A stretch of 64,000 nucleotides of DNA from Zoroaster sp. YZ-2022 (Eukaryota; Echinodermata; Asteroidea; Forcipulatida; Zoroasteridae): positions 33,825,263-33,889,262 of the forward strand of contig CM055828.1 of assembly GCA_029582265.1 (NCBI GenBank), given 5' to 3'. The position numbers were made by a program, and so were the translations under genes. Positions 44,515-54,676 of this stretch are shown here, in pieces. The notes beneath the pieces are model-generated. The model did no database searches. It was not told where the DNA came from and worked only from the letters and a program-made list of their open reading frames with translations. Each line of letters starts with the position of its first letter. The first letter of the stretch is position 1.

Positions 44515-45021
44515 CCCTAACTCCCTAGCCTTAATTACCAGGTACCTTCCTCAATCCTTCATAATCCTCCAAAATGTGTTTGTGCATGAAACTCACTGCC
44601 TCAATCCTTCATAATCCTCCAACTTGAGTTTATGCATGAAGCTCACTGCCTCAATCCTTCATAATCCTCCACTATCAAATGCACGACCCTCCTCAATCCT
44701 CCATAATCCTCCAATTGGTGATTTTCGAACATGCCTCATTCCTCCAAAATCCTCCAAATCCTCCGGAGGATACAAGATTATGTTTCTGTCAATCCTTCAC
44801 AATCCTCCATAATCCTCCACATTCATCCAAAGTAAATTTCCATTATGCCCTCAATCCTCCAGGATCTCTTTCAACCATGCTTCCTCAATCCTCCACAATC
44901 CTCCACTATCAAATGCACGACCCTCCTCAATCCTCCATAATCCTCCAATTGGTGATTTTTGAACGTGCCTCAATCCTCCAAAATCCTCCGGAGGATTACA
45001 GAGGATTTAGGAGGGTTAGGG
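44515..45021 (+). mobile_element. M3 TTAA-type MITE
   Basis: Left site TCAA (44511-44514, mutated), right TTAA 45022-45025. Same array-like interior as 41432, but with one extra repeat unit near the left and one unit fewer in the middle. Confidence 0.88.
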
Positions 45022-45342
45022 TTAATCTTCGCTAGAAAATGGTGTCCAATCATGCTGATTATAGAAAATGGTGTCCAATCATGCTAATTAATAAACACTT
45101 TAATAAAACAAGTTTAAAAATTATCGGTTTCGTTAAAGGTAGAGGATTGCTAATGTCAAACATTCTTGGTGTTAAGCTGATGATGGTATCAATCTGCCCT
45201 AGAAATACTTTTCTCTGATGCGGTGTTTTCATTTATAAGAAAAGTGAAATAATATCCAGTTTGAATTTAGGAAAAAGTTACCTTCCCTAAATTCCATAAT
45301 GTATACAAAACATCTGAATGCATTTTCCCTATTTTCTCTTAA

Positions 45343-45717
45343 CCCTTGTGTACATGCAGTTTCCAAAATGCCACAAAAACAACAATGCTTTTTCTATGCA
45401 TGCCTTAAAATATTGCATACTGTACACAAGAATGGTACATGGATACCCCAAAATGCCCCTGGGTCTGGGACAAAAACAAAGTGTTCTGACCTTCACACAG
45501 TATGTGTATACCCCAAGTTACTGCACTGGTTTATTTCAAGTTAGCCTTGCAATGAAACAAAGCAGGTGGCTGCTTCAGTTTACCTCATCTCTCTAAAGAG
45601 CCTTGGGGTATGCCATTAATCTTTAGATAAGAAAGTGTGTACCTCAATATGTCCCAGTTGTGACATTTTGAAGTATGGGTCCACTTTGTAAAGAACAACA
45701 CTGATGATAGGAGGGTT
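45343..45717 (+). mobile_element. T4 TTAA-type MITE
   Basis: TTAA at 45339-45342 and 45718-45721. Left end cccttgtgtacatgcag, right end atgataggagggtt. Inverse copy at 52978-53365, alignable over the whole length. Contains a ggggtatgcc / cataccccaag word pair. No coding. Confidence 0.85.
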
Positions 45718-45774
45718 TTAAAGGACACAACCCAATATGCTGGAATTTTCCAGGCTGCATTTTAATATACATAC

Positions 45775-45882
45775 AGTAGTACATCTTGATTCAAAGAAAG
45801 TAAGGATACGTAGTATATACACATGTACTTGTACAAGAAGATTTACCAACATTACCAATGTTGTAACTTCCCTATGAAGTTT
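45775..45882 (+). repeat. V minisatellite, single unit
   Basis: cttgattcaaagaaagtaag through accaacattaccaatgttgt. One unit of the dispersed V family. Confidence 0.75.
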
Positions 45883-46011
45883 GAAATCATCAGTCCTGTG
45901 CTCTGGTGTGATTTTTGTTTTAATTTGAATAATGGCACCATCCAAACCTACAAATTGACCTAAATCTAAATGTTCATCTCTTCTTTCATTTGGTTTACGC
46001 AATTTGCTAGG
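45883..46011 (-). CDS. Possible exon running into V repeat
   Basis: On the minus strand, after cttacatacatgtag, one frame reads PSKLRKPNERRDEHLDLGQ, then FVGLDGAIIQIKTKITPE and HRTDDFKLHR. It has RNY-like codon bias and no stop for 43 codons. It then runs straight into the V minisatellite without a donor site, so if it was an exon it has been disrupted. No family recognised. Confidence 0.35.
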
Positions 46012-46725
46012 CTACATGTATGTAATTCCTTCCTCTGATCTTGCAAAGACAAAGGCCATTCTTTGACTGTCGGTGTTGTACAGTAGCTTGAAGGGTCATC
46101 TGCTTACACTTTGGAGTTGGACCGATTGCAAGATAGCAAAAATTATTTCTGGTTTCTCTCATTTTGTGTGTACACTTGATATGTACATATATCCTGTGTG
46201 CATGCCTCACATGATTTTCCTGTGGAGTGAGTGGGTGGGCTGGTTGGCTAGGGAACAAAAATACATGTCGCACTGATTTTGAGTTAATATGTCTCGTCTT
46301 CAGGCCCTGTACATAATTTATATGCTTGCTCTGTGTGGCTTACGCCTGTAAGCTACACGTACATGTACATGTATTTGTTAAATCCCTAGTTAAAATTGGG
46401 TAATACTCTAAGCATACATACATGTACATGTACATGTAGTGAGAGAGATAGACATCCTGTGGAAAGTGTTGAGTTGGTCAGTCCACACTATTCTGGGAAC
46501 AATTTCTGACCAACATGCATACAGTACCAGCACATTATCCAGTCAAAATATATTCAGAGGCAATTGAAAATTATCCCCGATGCCCTCAAGGGGGAGAGAG
46601 GCACCCAGAGCAACAAAGAATCCTCCTTTGGGTTCTTCGCTGCATAAAACAAAGCCTACATTCCACCTGTTCATTCCATTTGATTTCGAGATGAGCTGCC
46701 TTTTATACAGAAAAATAAAAGCAGA
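46012..46725. other. Unassigned
   Basis: TACATG palindromes near 46361 and 46420. No gene supported. Confidence 0.4.
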
Positions 46726-46729
46726 TTAA

Positions 46730-47103
46730 CCCTAACTCCCTATGACCATTTGCTTACACATAACCTGAATCCTCCAAAATCCTTCAGTAGTAAAGCAAGC
46801 ACATGACATGTATGCACACATGTGTTTCTAATCTGTGATACATGTACATGGCCAGGGACCCTCCCTGCATGCATGGAGCAATAAACAGTGTCCACTGACC
46901 CAAGCACTGACCTTGCAATCACTACAACAAACATGGATGTACATGTACCATGGAAAGGCAAGTATGCCTAATAACCTCAATCCTCCAAAATCATTCACTT
47001 TAGCAAAGAGCATGTACTGTAGCATGTGACCTCACTCCTTCAAAATCCTTCACTTTAGCAAAGAGGATTTGGGAGGATTTGGGAGGATTTGGGAAGGTTA
47101 GGG
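46730..47103 (+). mobile_element. M2 TTAA-type MITE
   Basis: TTAA at 46726-46729. The right site has become TTAC. The subterminal gatttgggag unit is expanded to three copies (47068-47095). Otherwise close to 22792. Confidence 0.88.
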
Positions 47104-47234
47104 TTACTTTCAATGAGTCATGTCAACGTGTACATGCACATACACGTACCCGACATCAGTTTTGAAAAAGTACGGGTACCAATTAGGACAGTATACAAAA
47201 TGGCTTTTACAAGCAAAAATACTCATTTCAAGAA

Positions 47235-47448
47235 CAGGGGTGTGATTTGGGCAGTTTTGAAAAATCCACGTAAATTTTGCTAGGGTTATTGGGGCCGCTG
47301 TTTTTAACAGCGCTGTGGTGAAATCTATAGTTCTGAATGTTTGCTTTGCTTTCCTTTATTGCTTAAATCTTTAAAATCCGGAGGATCACAACAATGCGAT
47401 TTGTAACAATCCGGAAATTCGGACAAATCCGGACAAATCACACACCTG
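47235..47448. mobile_element. X-family MITE
   Basis: Ends caggggtgtgatttg / caaatcacacacctg form a clear inverted pair. The right subterminal region has aatccgg / ggacaaat repeats. Confidence 0.75.
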
Positions 47449-47897
47449 AAGTGTATGTGAAGATGGTGATGAAGCTTTGACACCGCTGCGAACACCAGTG
47501 TTATGAGAATAGGAGATCAACTAGAACTTAGAAGCCCTCCTAAGCTCAAATCCCTTGGTCATGATGTGTGGGAGTGTTATGAGGTTATTGGGACTGACTG
47601 GCTGACTGACTGACTTTTGGTTCATGTGTGGTTATTCACGTTACATTTTTGAGGTTTTGGGCCAACTCTGAATGCCATAATATATGTCACTCGTCAGTTT
47701 TTTTCACAGTGGTTATATTTTACCCAGACCTTACTCAGCACAAAATAACAATTTCAGAAATGTTATGTGTACATGTATACTAAACAATATCAGAGAAAAA
47801 GCAAAATTTTATGCATGTTTGAAGAATTTTACATAACCATAAATTTTCTCTTATATAGCCTACATAACAAATTACTGAAATTATTTTCACCAACATA

Positions 47898-48131
47898 TAT
47901 TGCGGAACCCGCTGCTATATAGGATTCTAGCCAGCGAATCGTCATCGGGCAAGCTCGGTGGTCGAGAGGTTAAGACGTCTGCACTTGTAAGCAGGTGGTC
48001 GTGGGTTCAAATCCCGCCCGAGTTCCCTGTGAAGATTTTCACAGACACTCGGAAAGCACTGAGTATGCAGTGCTACACACACGTCAGTGTAGGGCAAAAT
48101 TAAATCAATTGTTTATCACCCGACGCAAGAA
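47898..48131 (+). mobile_element. SINE B (tRNA-derived), full length
   Basis: Box A ggtggtcgagaggttaag and box B gggttcaaatcccgcc lie within a 5'-extended head (gcggaacccgctgctatat). The tail is cacagacactcggaaagc to atcacccgacgcaagaa. The word tttcaccaacata flanks it on both sides (47885-47897, 48132-48144). It could be a 13-bp target duplication, but a version also occurs between the two abutting copies at 16.58 kb. Confidence 0.85.
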
Positions 48132-48341
48132 TTTCACCAACATAAAATTATTTTGTTGTACTGTGTAATGTCTACTACACTGTAGGTATAATAACTACTT
48201 TGAAAAAAACTGATTAGTGAAATAGATCTTGTAAGGAAATTATGACATTAAGAGTAGGCCCAATACCTCAAAAATCTAACAAGAGCAACGATGGAATTAC
48301 CCATATGATTCAGGAGGTGGCATTCTCAACGTAAAAACAAA

Positions 48342-48592
48342 TGTGAGTGGCTCTGGCAAAACCCTAAACTTGGACCCAATTTTCAAAAGTGACCTCCCAA
48401 ATTTATCGTGAAAATTAACCAAATTAACCCAACAACGTTTCAGGATTTTTCTCTTTCCATCAAAATCCAGAGAAAATGCTCTATATGGTGACATGAAAAC
48501 TGGTCCCTGGGGTCAGTTTTTGACCTTTTCATGGCTGTTACGCATTATGGTAAATGCCGAGAAGTTTCGGGTTTTGCGAGAGCGGGTCACAA
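48342..48592. mobile_element. Q-family MITE
   Basis: Left tgtgagtggctctggcaaaa-ccctaaactt pairs with right aagtttcgggttttgcgaga-gcgggtcaca. 251 bp. A lone left end occurs at 55104-55152, and a related element with tgtgaccc ends lies at 52361. Confidence 0.72.
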
Positions 48593-48679
48593 ATATGGAA
48601 TTAATGGATCTGACTCCTGAGCTTGTGAGTACAAAACAAAATTTCCATGGGAAGATTTGGATTAAGAATTACATGTAAT

Positions 48680-48745
48680 TTATTTTTTATTTTTTTATTT
48701 TTTATTTTTTTATTTATTTATTTTTTTTAATTTATTTTTTTTGAA
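48680..48745. repeat. T-rich (TTTTTATT)n low complexity
   Basis: Irregular TTTATTTTT repeats immediately before the M1 element. Confidence 0.9.
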
Positions 48746-48750
48746 ATTAA

Positions 48751-49272
48751 CCCTAACCCCCTAGGTATTCTGGTTAGGAACCTTCCTGAATCCTCCAAAA
48801 TCCATCAGTGCAGTTTTGGAAACATACCCTTATCTTTAACCAGTTCGCGTCGGAGGCCGTGTATACACGCAAAAAAAATTGGGGACAGCGGATCGGAGAG
48901 CGTCTAAACACGCCACAGGATTCTCGGGAATATTTGTATAGATTCCCGGTCGACGTGGCAACGAGCCATAAGCATACGGTGGAAGACGCGGTCTCCCCGG
49001 TCATGCTCTGGTGAGCACCATTGTTCGTGTTTGTGCAGTAAAAATAAACCCGCCACGGGGGTTCGGAAAAACTTTTTTATTCCCGGTGCGAACTGGTTAA
49101 AATGCACCATGCATTTACGTTGATCTTTCATATTCAGCACTTATGGCCTCTACTTCTTGCCAGGTAGTAATTTTGCCCCATTTGAAGAGGTGAAAGTACC
49201 AGTTTCCAACAGTGCTGCATTTTTCAAAAAAGTGCCCCTTGGAGGATTTTGATGGATTTGGGGTGGTCAGGG
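48751..49272 (+). mobile_element. M1 TTAA-type MITE split by M4
   Basis: TTAA at 48747-48750 and 49273-49276, termini ccctaaccccctagg / ggtggtcaggg. M1 sequence stops after ttatct and resumes with aatgcacc, with M4 in between. Confidence 0.92.
48840..49096 (-). mobile_element. M4 TTAA-type MITE nested in M1
   Basis: TTAA duplicated at 48836-48839 and 49097-49100. Inverse orientation and near identity to 7855-8109. Other M1 copies read ttatcttcaaaatgcacc at this point; a C-to-T change in this copy would have created the TTAA target before insertion. Confidence 0.93.
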
Positions 49273-49276
49273 TTAA

Positions 49277-50050
49277 AGATTTATTCATTTAAATTTCAAA
49301 TGTTATCGTGAAATATACATTTAGGATTTGAGCACTTAAGATACCTGCATGAAGTGCTTACGTGTCATAGGGTCCTGAATGGGCATGGTGGAATTCAGTC
49401 CAAGTTAAATGATGATTATGCATGGGGCCCAGGCTTAATATATTCACAGAGTGCTCAGTCCACTCGATGTTTATCCGGCATAGCAACTGTCGCTAGGTCC
49501 CACTGGTTTTGCTGGAATTGTTTTTTTGACAAAACAGAGCATCCGGTTGAAGACCATACAATGAACTGAATGTCATACTCTAACCACTGAACCATTCACA
49601 CTCACAGTGTACACATATATACTACATTGTACATGGAATTTCACAGAGGCCATGAAACCAATGGCCTCCATTGCTCTATTCTTGATCTTGGCCACCCCCC
49701 CCCCCACCCTCTTCAAAATGTTCCCACCTAGACATTCTGATATTCTAATGGAAGTTCCCTTTACTCAAGAATAGTGGCCTTGTCCCTACAAGAATGAAAT
49801 TACAGGAGTGATATACACTGTCTAATGTGTACATGTACAATGTACAGCATGCCTAATCAGGTGGTAGGGCTCTGGTAGGGTAGTTTTTTAGGTTTCCTGG
49901 ACACCATGACCACCAATCACATGATAACCAAGTTTTTACGTTGTTACTTATGATCCATTTTTATTTTTGTCTTACTGCAACTTATTTGCTATGGACCACT
50001 CTTCATCTTTATTGATGTTTTCACCAGGTCCCCGAATTCAAGTTTTAAAA
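49277..50050. other. Unassigned
   Basis: C-run near 49696. No supported exon. Confidence 0.4.
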
Positions 50051-50092
50051 ATATATATATATATATATATATATATACTATATATATATAAA
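50051..50092. repeat. TA microsatellite
   Basis: Near-pure (TA)n with one interruption. Confidence 0.95.
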
Positions 50093-50127
50093 AATTGCAA
50101 ATTATACACAATGTACATGTATGTATA

Positions 50128-50432
50128 TTACATTACATTACATTACATTACATTACAGCAAGTATTTATCATGCGCCATTCCCGAGAGGCTCATGGCGCT
50201 TACAAAAGTTAATATGACATAATAAATACAAATCAGGATAGAATAAGACATAAATTGATGCAAAATTAATGAGGAAACAAGTGAGTTTTAAGAGCCTTCT
50301 TGAAGGCATTAACAGAAACAGATTGTCTGATATAAACAGGAAGATTGTTCCATAGCTTGGATGCACAAACAGTGAAAGATCTATCACCAGCTTGGACTCT
50401 TGTGATAGGATATTCAAGGCGGAGATAGTCAT
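50128..50432 (-). mobile_element. CR1/L2-like LINE 3' end
   Basis: On the minus strand the frame reads DRSFTVCASKLWNNLP, then VYIRQSVSVNAFKKALK, THLFPH and stop. The LWN-x-LP .. FK-x-x-LKTHLF signature is typical of the C-terminal end of reverse-transcriptase ORFs in CR1/L2/Jockey-type LINEs. A short 3' UTR and a (TGTAA)n tail follow (50128-50157 on this strand). It is 5'-truncated, so the reverse transcriptase itself is absent. Confidence 0.85.
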
Positions 50433-50526
50433 ATGTAATGTATGTACACGTACATGTATGTGTGTTTAGTCTTTAGTGTTACAGTACACGCATTATGTGA
50501 GTGATGTGTAAATAATGAAATTTTAA

Positions 50527-50840
50527 CTTTCCAACTATTGCTGCACTTTTAGTGGGAAGTTGCTATAGAGGTCAAAACCAGTCAACTGCCTGTTTTGACT
50601 GTTGACCCAAGTGTGCACACAGGGGTATTTTGGACTGGGGTTTTTTCACTGTCATTTAGACCACCCTGAACAACACAAGACAATGCATTTAACCAGTCAA
50701 AAACGGTTCACTCATTTTGACCTGTAAATGTACTGACTACACGTAAGGTTTGACAGTGTTCAACTTTTCAGTGCACTAGATATACCTTGGCAAGTATATC
50801 AACATTTTGACTGATTTTGACCCTTGTAGTAGTAGGAGGG
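50527..50840 (-). mobile_element. T2 TTAA-type MITE
   Basis: TTAA at 50523-50526 and 50841-50844. Left end decayed (ctttccaactattgctgcac), right end gtagtagtaggaggg. Interior as 26620. Confidence 0.83.
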
Positions 50841-51004
50841 TTAATAATTAAAATATTTGTGCTCATGTACATGTAGTGCACATGGATGTGCACAGTTTAA
50901 GCATGGAGGAGTTCCTTCCTCCATGGTTTAAGTGGGCCAGTAATTTACGTCATGCTACAATGTATATCATGATACATCAGCTTTGTTTAAATAGTGCACA
51001 CATG

Positions 51005-51129
51005 GGAGGCACCGTTGATGCTGCATAAAATAGCCAGTAGTTTTTGGTCACTGTGTTCCATCTTAAAACCAGGACACCGATTCCATGCCCTGTTGAAAAT
51101 CTGCTCCGATCGCGACGATACTGCCCACT
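51005..51129. mobile_element. Z-family fragment
   Basis: Right half only: agccagtag..gtcactgtgttccatctt, ccgattccatgccctgttga, gcgacgatactgccc. The outer end lacks TTAA. Confidence 0.65.
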
Positions 51130-51256
51130 GTAAATCACCAAAGACCATCGGACCTAGTGGTGAGTACATCCCTGAAATGCCACGAGGCAGCATCAATTTA
51201 GTTCTCAACACAGTGCATCCCCGAGTTGTTTCGCGTGTCTCGTGCGAACAACAGGT
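51130..51256 (+). CDS. Possible exon beside a Z fragment
   Basis: The plus strand is open and reads GPSGEYIPEMPRGSIN, then LVLNTVHPRVVSRVSCEQQ, before CAACAG|GTATAC. The acceptor side is weak (aaatcaccaaag). The minus strand is also open over the same stretch. Low confidence, no family. Confidence 0.28.
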
Positions 51257-52360
51257 ATACAAACCTTGTGGAAAATAACTGGGAATATAAAGCACGCTCA
51301 CCGCAGGGCAGCCTAGATACATATATTTTGTGTTTTGTAAAAAAGCCAACAGTGGTATTGTGTATGTTGGACAGATGTGATTACCTGAAGTGTTCTATAT
51401 GTACATGAGGTTTGCCAAGCAAGTTCACGGCACTGTATGCAAAATTCACGAACTCACAACGATCGGTAAAGAGCACGGTCATGAGTGGTAACAAGTTTAG
51501 CGTCCATGTCTTAGGGCATTATGAGGCAAGGTGTTGAACGCCGCTAGCTACTGTACACGTACACATTCCAGAACTACACGCAGACATGATGTGCGCTAGA
51601 CCCAACTGTGCGACAGCAACGCACATAGTATCATCGGTGTGTTTACAGCGCGGTGTGTTTACAGCGCAGTGCGTATTAAATGCGCATTTGAGGTACAGTT
51701 CTCCAACGCAACAACAAATCTGGTATGCACCACTTTTGTTGCTGTTGAGAACTTCAGAAGCTAGAGTATGACCTCATGAATGGCAGCCATTTTCTGGGGA
51801 CAATGTTTTGAATTGCATACTATGTACATTGTACATGTACAGTACATGTCCATGCATAAGTTTGACATGACTGACACACTTTGTCATTGCAACCAATCAT
51901 CACAAAAGACAAACAAGGAATTGCTACTAACATAACAGCAGATCAACAGGAAACAAAACAAAAACGTTACAAAAAAAAAAAAAAAAATCATAATTTTATT
52001 TGATGAGGTCATGGCAGAAGAACTTCCTTAAACAAAAACAGTCAAGCTCAATGCCATGGACTGCTACAATGGGGAAATACTCGCAAGCGTTCGGATGAGT
52101 GGGTTTCAATGAAGAGAATATTGGCCGATTACCAACGCAAACAACCCGATTCTATATTGTACATGTGTACATGCATGAAGGGACATGGAATGTGTTGTTG
52201 AATAAGTTCATGCATTCAAGTCTTGATATCTGAATTGTATTATGTATTTTACATGTACTGTACATGTACATGTGTGTACTGTGTACAGTAGTACAATATA
52301 CATTTCCCCGTACATGTATGTATAGTTCTTGGGCTACGGGTTCATGTTGTATAGTACATT
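51257..52360. other. Unassigned
   Basis: Contains a short duplication (gtgtgtttacagcgc x2 near 51640-51670), an A-run near 51970-51987 and dense TACATG words at 52240-52330. No gene supported. Confidence 0.4.
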
Positions 52361-52608
52361 TGTGACCCACTCCATCGAAATAAGGAATGTCCCCCAACAC
52401 GTTTCCGTGTAAAGTTCACCAAACGTGCATGTCTGCATCTATTACATTATCAATTTATCACATCCTTACGCAGGAATGAAATGAACCCCAAAAAAACATG
52501 AATGTTTTGCATCATCAGAAAGCCCATTAAATTCTCTTTAAAGTTGATATCCGTATCTCAAAATGGGAAATTTGGGGGACAGTCCTCATTTCGCTGAAGC
52601 GGGTCGCA
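52361..52608. mobile_element. Q-related MITE
   Basis: Left tgtgacccactccatcgaaa-taagga pairs with right tcctcatttcgctgaagc-gggtcgca; inner gtccccca / tgggggac also pairs. 248 bp, no coding. Confidence 0.75.
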
Positions 52609-52973
52609 TGTGTTCATTACTGCCAGCGGGTTGACAGACTTGACAAAACCCCTTTTGGCTGTCAGTTTGTGAAGGGTGGAATAGCTGTGTAAAACCACTA
52701 CATATCATTTGACCTTCTTACCTTTCAATCCTTTCAAAAACAGGATACAACTACATGTACGTATAAAAGAGGTCTGCCCACACATGTAGCTGTTATGAAC
52801 ACGCAAAACGTACAGTAAACCACTGGCAATTTGTCACAAGGTTAAAAAAAACAAAATTATTTATTTTTAATTGTTTGGGAATTAAGAAATATCTTAAAGT
52901 GTATCTTGATTCAAATAAATTAAGTTTACTCCAACAGTACATTTTACATCTGTCCAAAATGTTGTTTCCTCCC
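52609..52973. other. Unassigned
   Basis: No gene seen. Confidence 0.4.
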
Positions 52974-52977
52974 TTAA

Positions 52978-53365
52978 AACCCTCCTATTATCAGTGTAGT
53001 TCTTTACAAAGTGGACCCATACTTCAAAATGTCTCAACTGGGACATATTGTGGTACACACCTTCTTATCTAATGATTAATGGCATAGCCCAAGGCTCTTC
53101 AGAGAGATGAGGTAAACTGAAGCAGCCACCTGCTTTGTTTCATTGCAAGGCTAACTTGAAATAAACCAGTGCAGTAACTTGGGGTATACACATACTGTGT
53201 GAAGGTCAGAACACTTTGTTTTTGTCCCATACCCAGGGGCATTTTGGGGTATCCATGTACCATTCTTGTGTATAGTATGCAATATTTTGAGGCATGCATA
53301 CAAAAAGCATTGTGTACTTATCAGGGTTTTTTTGCAGCATTTTGGAGACTGCATGTATACAAGGG
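52978..53365 (-). mobile_element. T4 TTAA-type MITE, inverted copy
   Basis: TTAA at 52974-52977 and 53366-53369. Same sequence as 45343-45717 in reverse, with a 20-bp difference near the right end. Confidence 0.85.
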
Positions 53366-53369
53366 TTAA

Positions 53370-54032
53370 AAAGAAAAATGCAAAATGGAAATCAGTATTT
53401 TTCTCCACTAAACAATATCAGCAGAAGTAATAATTGTTTTCATCCAAATATTTCAGTGTTCAATGAAATTTTTTAAAATATTTTTAGATAAATTTTCAAA
53501 ATCTCCATTTGTATCAACCGTTCTTACTGTATACATTGTAGATCTTCATTTGTATGCATGGGGACTTGTACTACAAGCATGAGAGGCAATTTAACAAGGT
53601 TTTATACATAGTAGGTTTATTATTAGAGTACACAAATCAACATCTATCAATCTTCATTCAATGTTCATCACCAAAACACTAAATAATAATTAAAACAAAG
53701 TGGTTATCACACAGTATATGAGTCATGTACCTACATGTACAGAGTAAATGTATAGATTCAGTCCACTTACTAACAGAACAAAATTAACATAGAAGCAATG
53801 ATGAAGAGCTATTGTGTTGTACAGGTTGCAATAAAATTATTATATAGCCTTTGCGATCATTAAACGCTCATCAACTGACTACCTGTACTATGTACAAGAT
53901 AATATTATGCACTGTACATGTACATACATTCATCTATTAGATTCCAACGCGATGACTCATTTCACAATCTATTAAAATTTGCCATTATTTTCCTCCAAGT
54001 GGTGTTTTCCTACGGCCAAGGATAATTTTGAT
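53370..54032. other. Unassigned, possible 3' UTR
   Basis: AT-rich and downstream, on the minus strand, of the stop codon at 54033. I could not identify a convincing minus-strand AATAAA. Confidence 0.35.
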
Positions 54033-54181
54033 TCATCCACTAGACTGTGATCCTTCAAGATCACGAACAATCGCATCCCGTGGTTGTTTCTTGTCGGCAT
54101 GACAACCAAGATAAACACAGTCACACCCTTGGAGCAACCTGCTGTGGGGATGTCTTAAGTTGTCCATAGGATTGTCTTCGT
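54033..54181 (-). CDS. Candidate terminal coding exon, unknown protein
   Basis: On the minus strand, after a weak acceptor (aaaggacacctaag), a frame of 48 codons ends at TGA: EDNPMDNLRHPHSRLLQG, then CDCVYLGCHADKKQPR, DAIVRDLEGSQSSG. It has four Cys/His-rich positions (CDC..GCH) and natural composition. A stronger acceptor 35 bases upstream (cctttcaatcttag) opens a different, basic frame. No family recognised. Confidence 0.42.
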
Positions 54182-54293
54182 CTTAGGTGTCCTTTGATTT
54201 TTCGTTTACTAAGATTGAAAGGCAGGCGGTCTTTTCAGGCATGTAAATTGGAAGTGTCATCACAGGATTTGTATTGTAAATCAAACACACCGG

Positions 54294-54668
54294 TAGGCTT
54301 GGGCGGTTTGGCTAGCCGGTTTACCGTCGGGGGAAAAACCGTAGTTTTTTATTTTACTGTGAATTCTTTTGAAGAAAAGAAAAATAATTAAAAAGTCCTT
54401 ATATAACATGTTACTGATTTTGTTTAAATAACAATTTATCCATCGGGGTTCCTAATGATCACGGTTAATGCGTTGCCCTAATAATCATCGCTGAAGAACA
54501 AGGATATACATGTAATGAGGACCAGTAAAAGTAAGCTCAAAAACCGATTTTATAAAAACGCGGTTTTATTTTTGAAAACCGAATTTGGCGGTATTTTGGC
54601 TTAGTAAAAATCCCTTGGTTTAAAAAAAACCCGACTACTTGGTTTTACCGAAAAACTGCCCAAGCCTA
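54294..54668. mobile_element. hAT-like MITE, 375 bp
   Basis: 8-bp direct repeats flank it: CACACCGG at 54286-54293 and CACACTGG at 54669-54676 (7 of 8 identical). The terminal inverted repeats are taggcttgggcggttt / aa.ctgcccaagccta. Internal aaaccg words are frequent on both sides. An 8-bp duplication with TAGG-type ends is diagnostic of hAT elements. No transposase. Confidence 0.88.
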
Positions 54669-54676
54669 CACACTGG

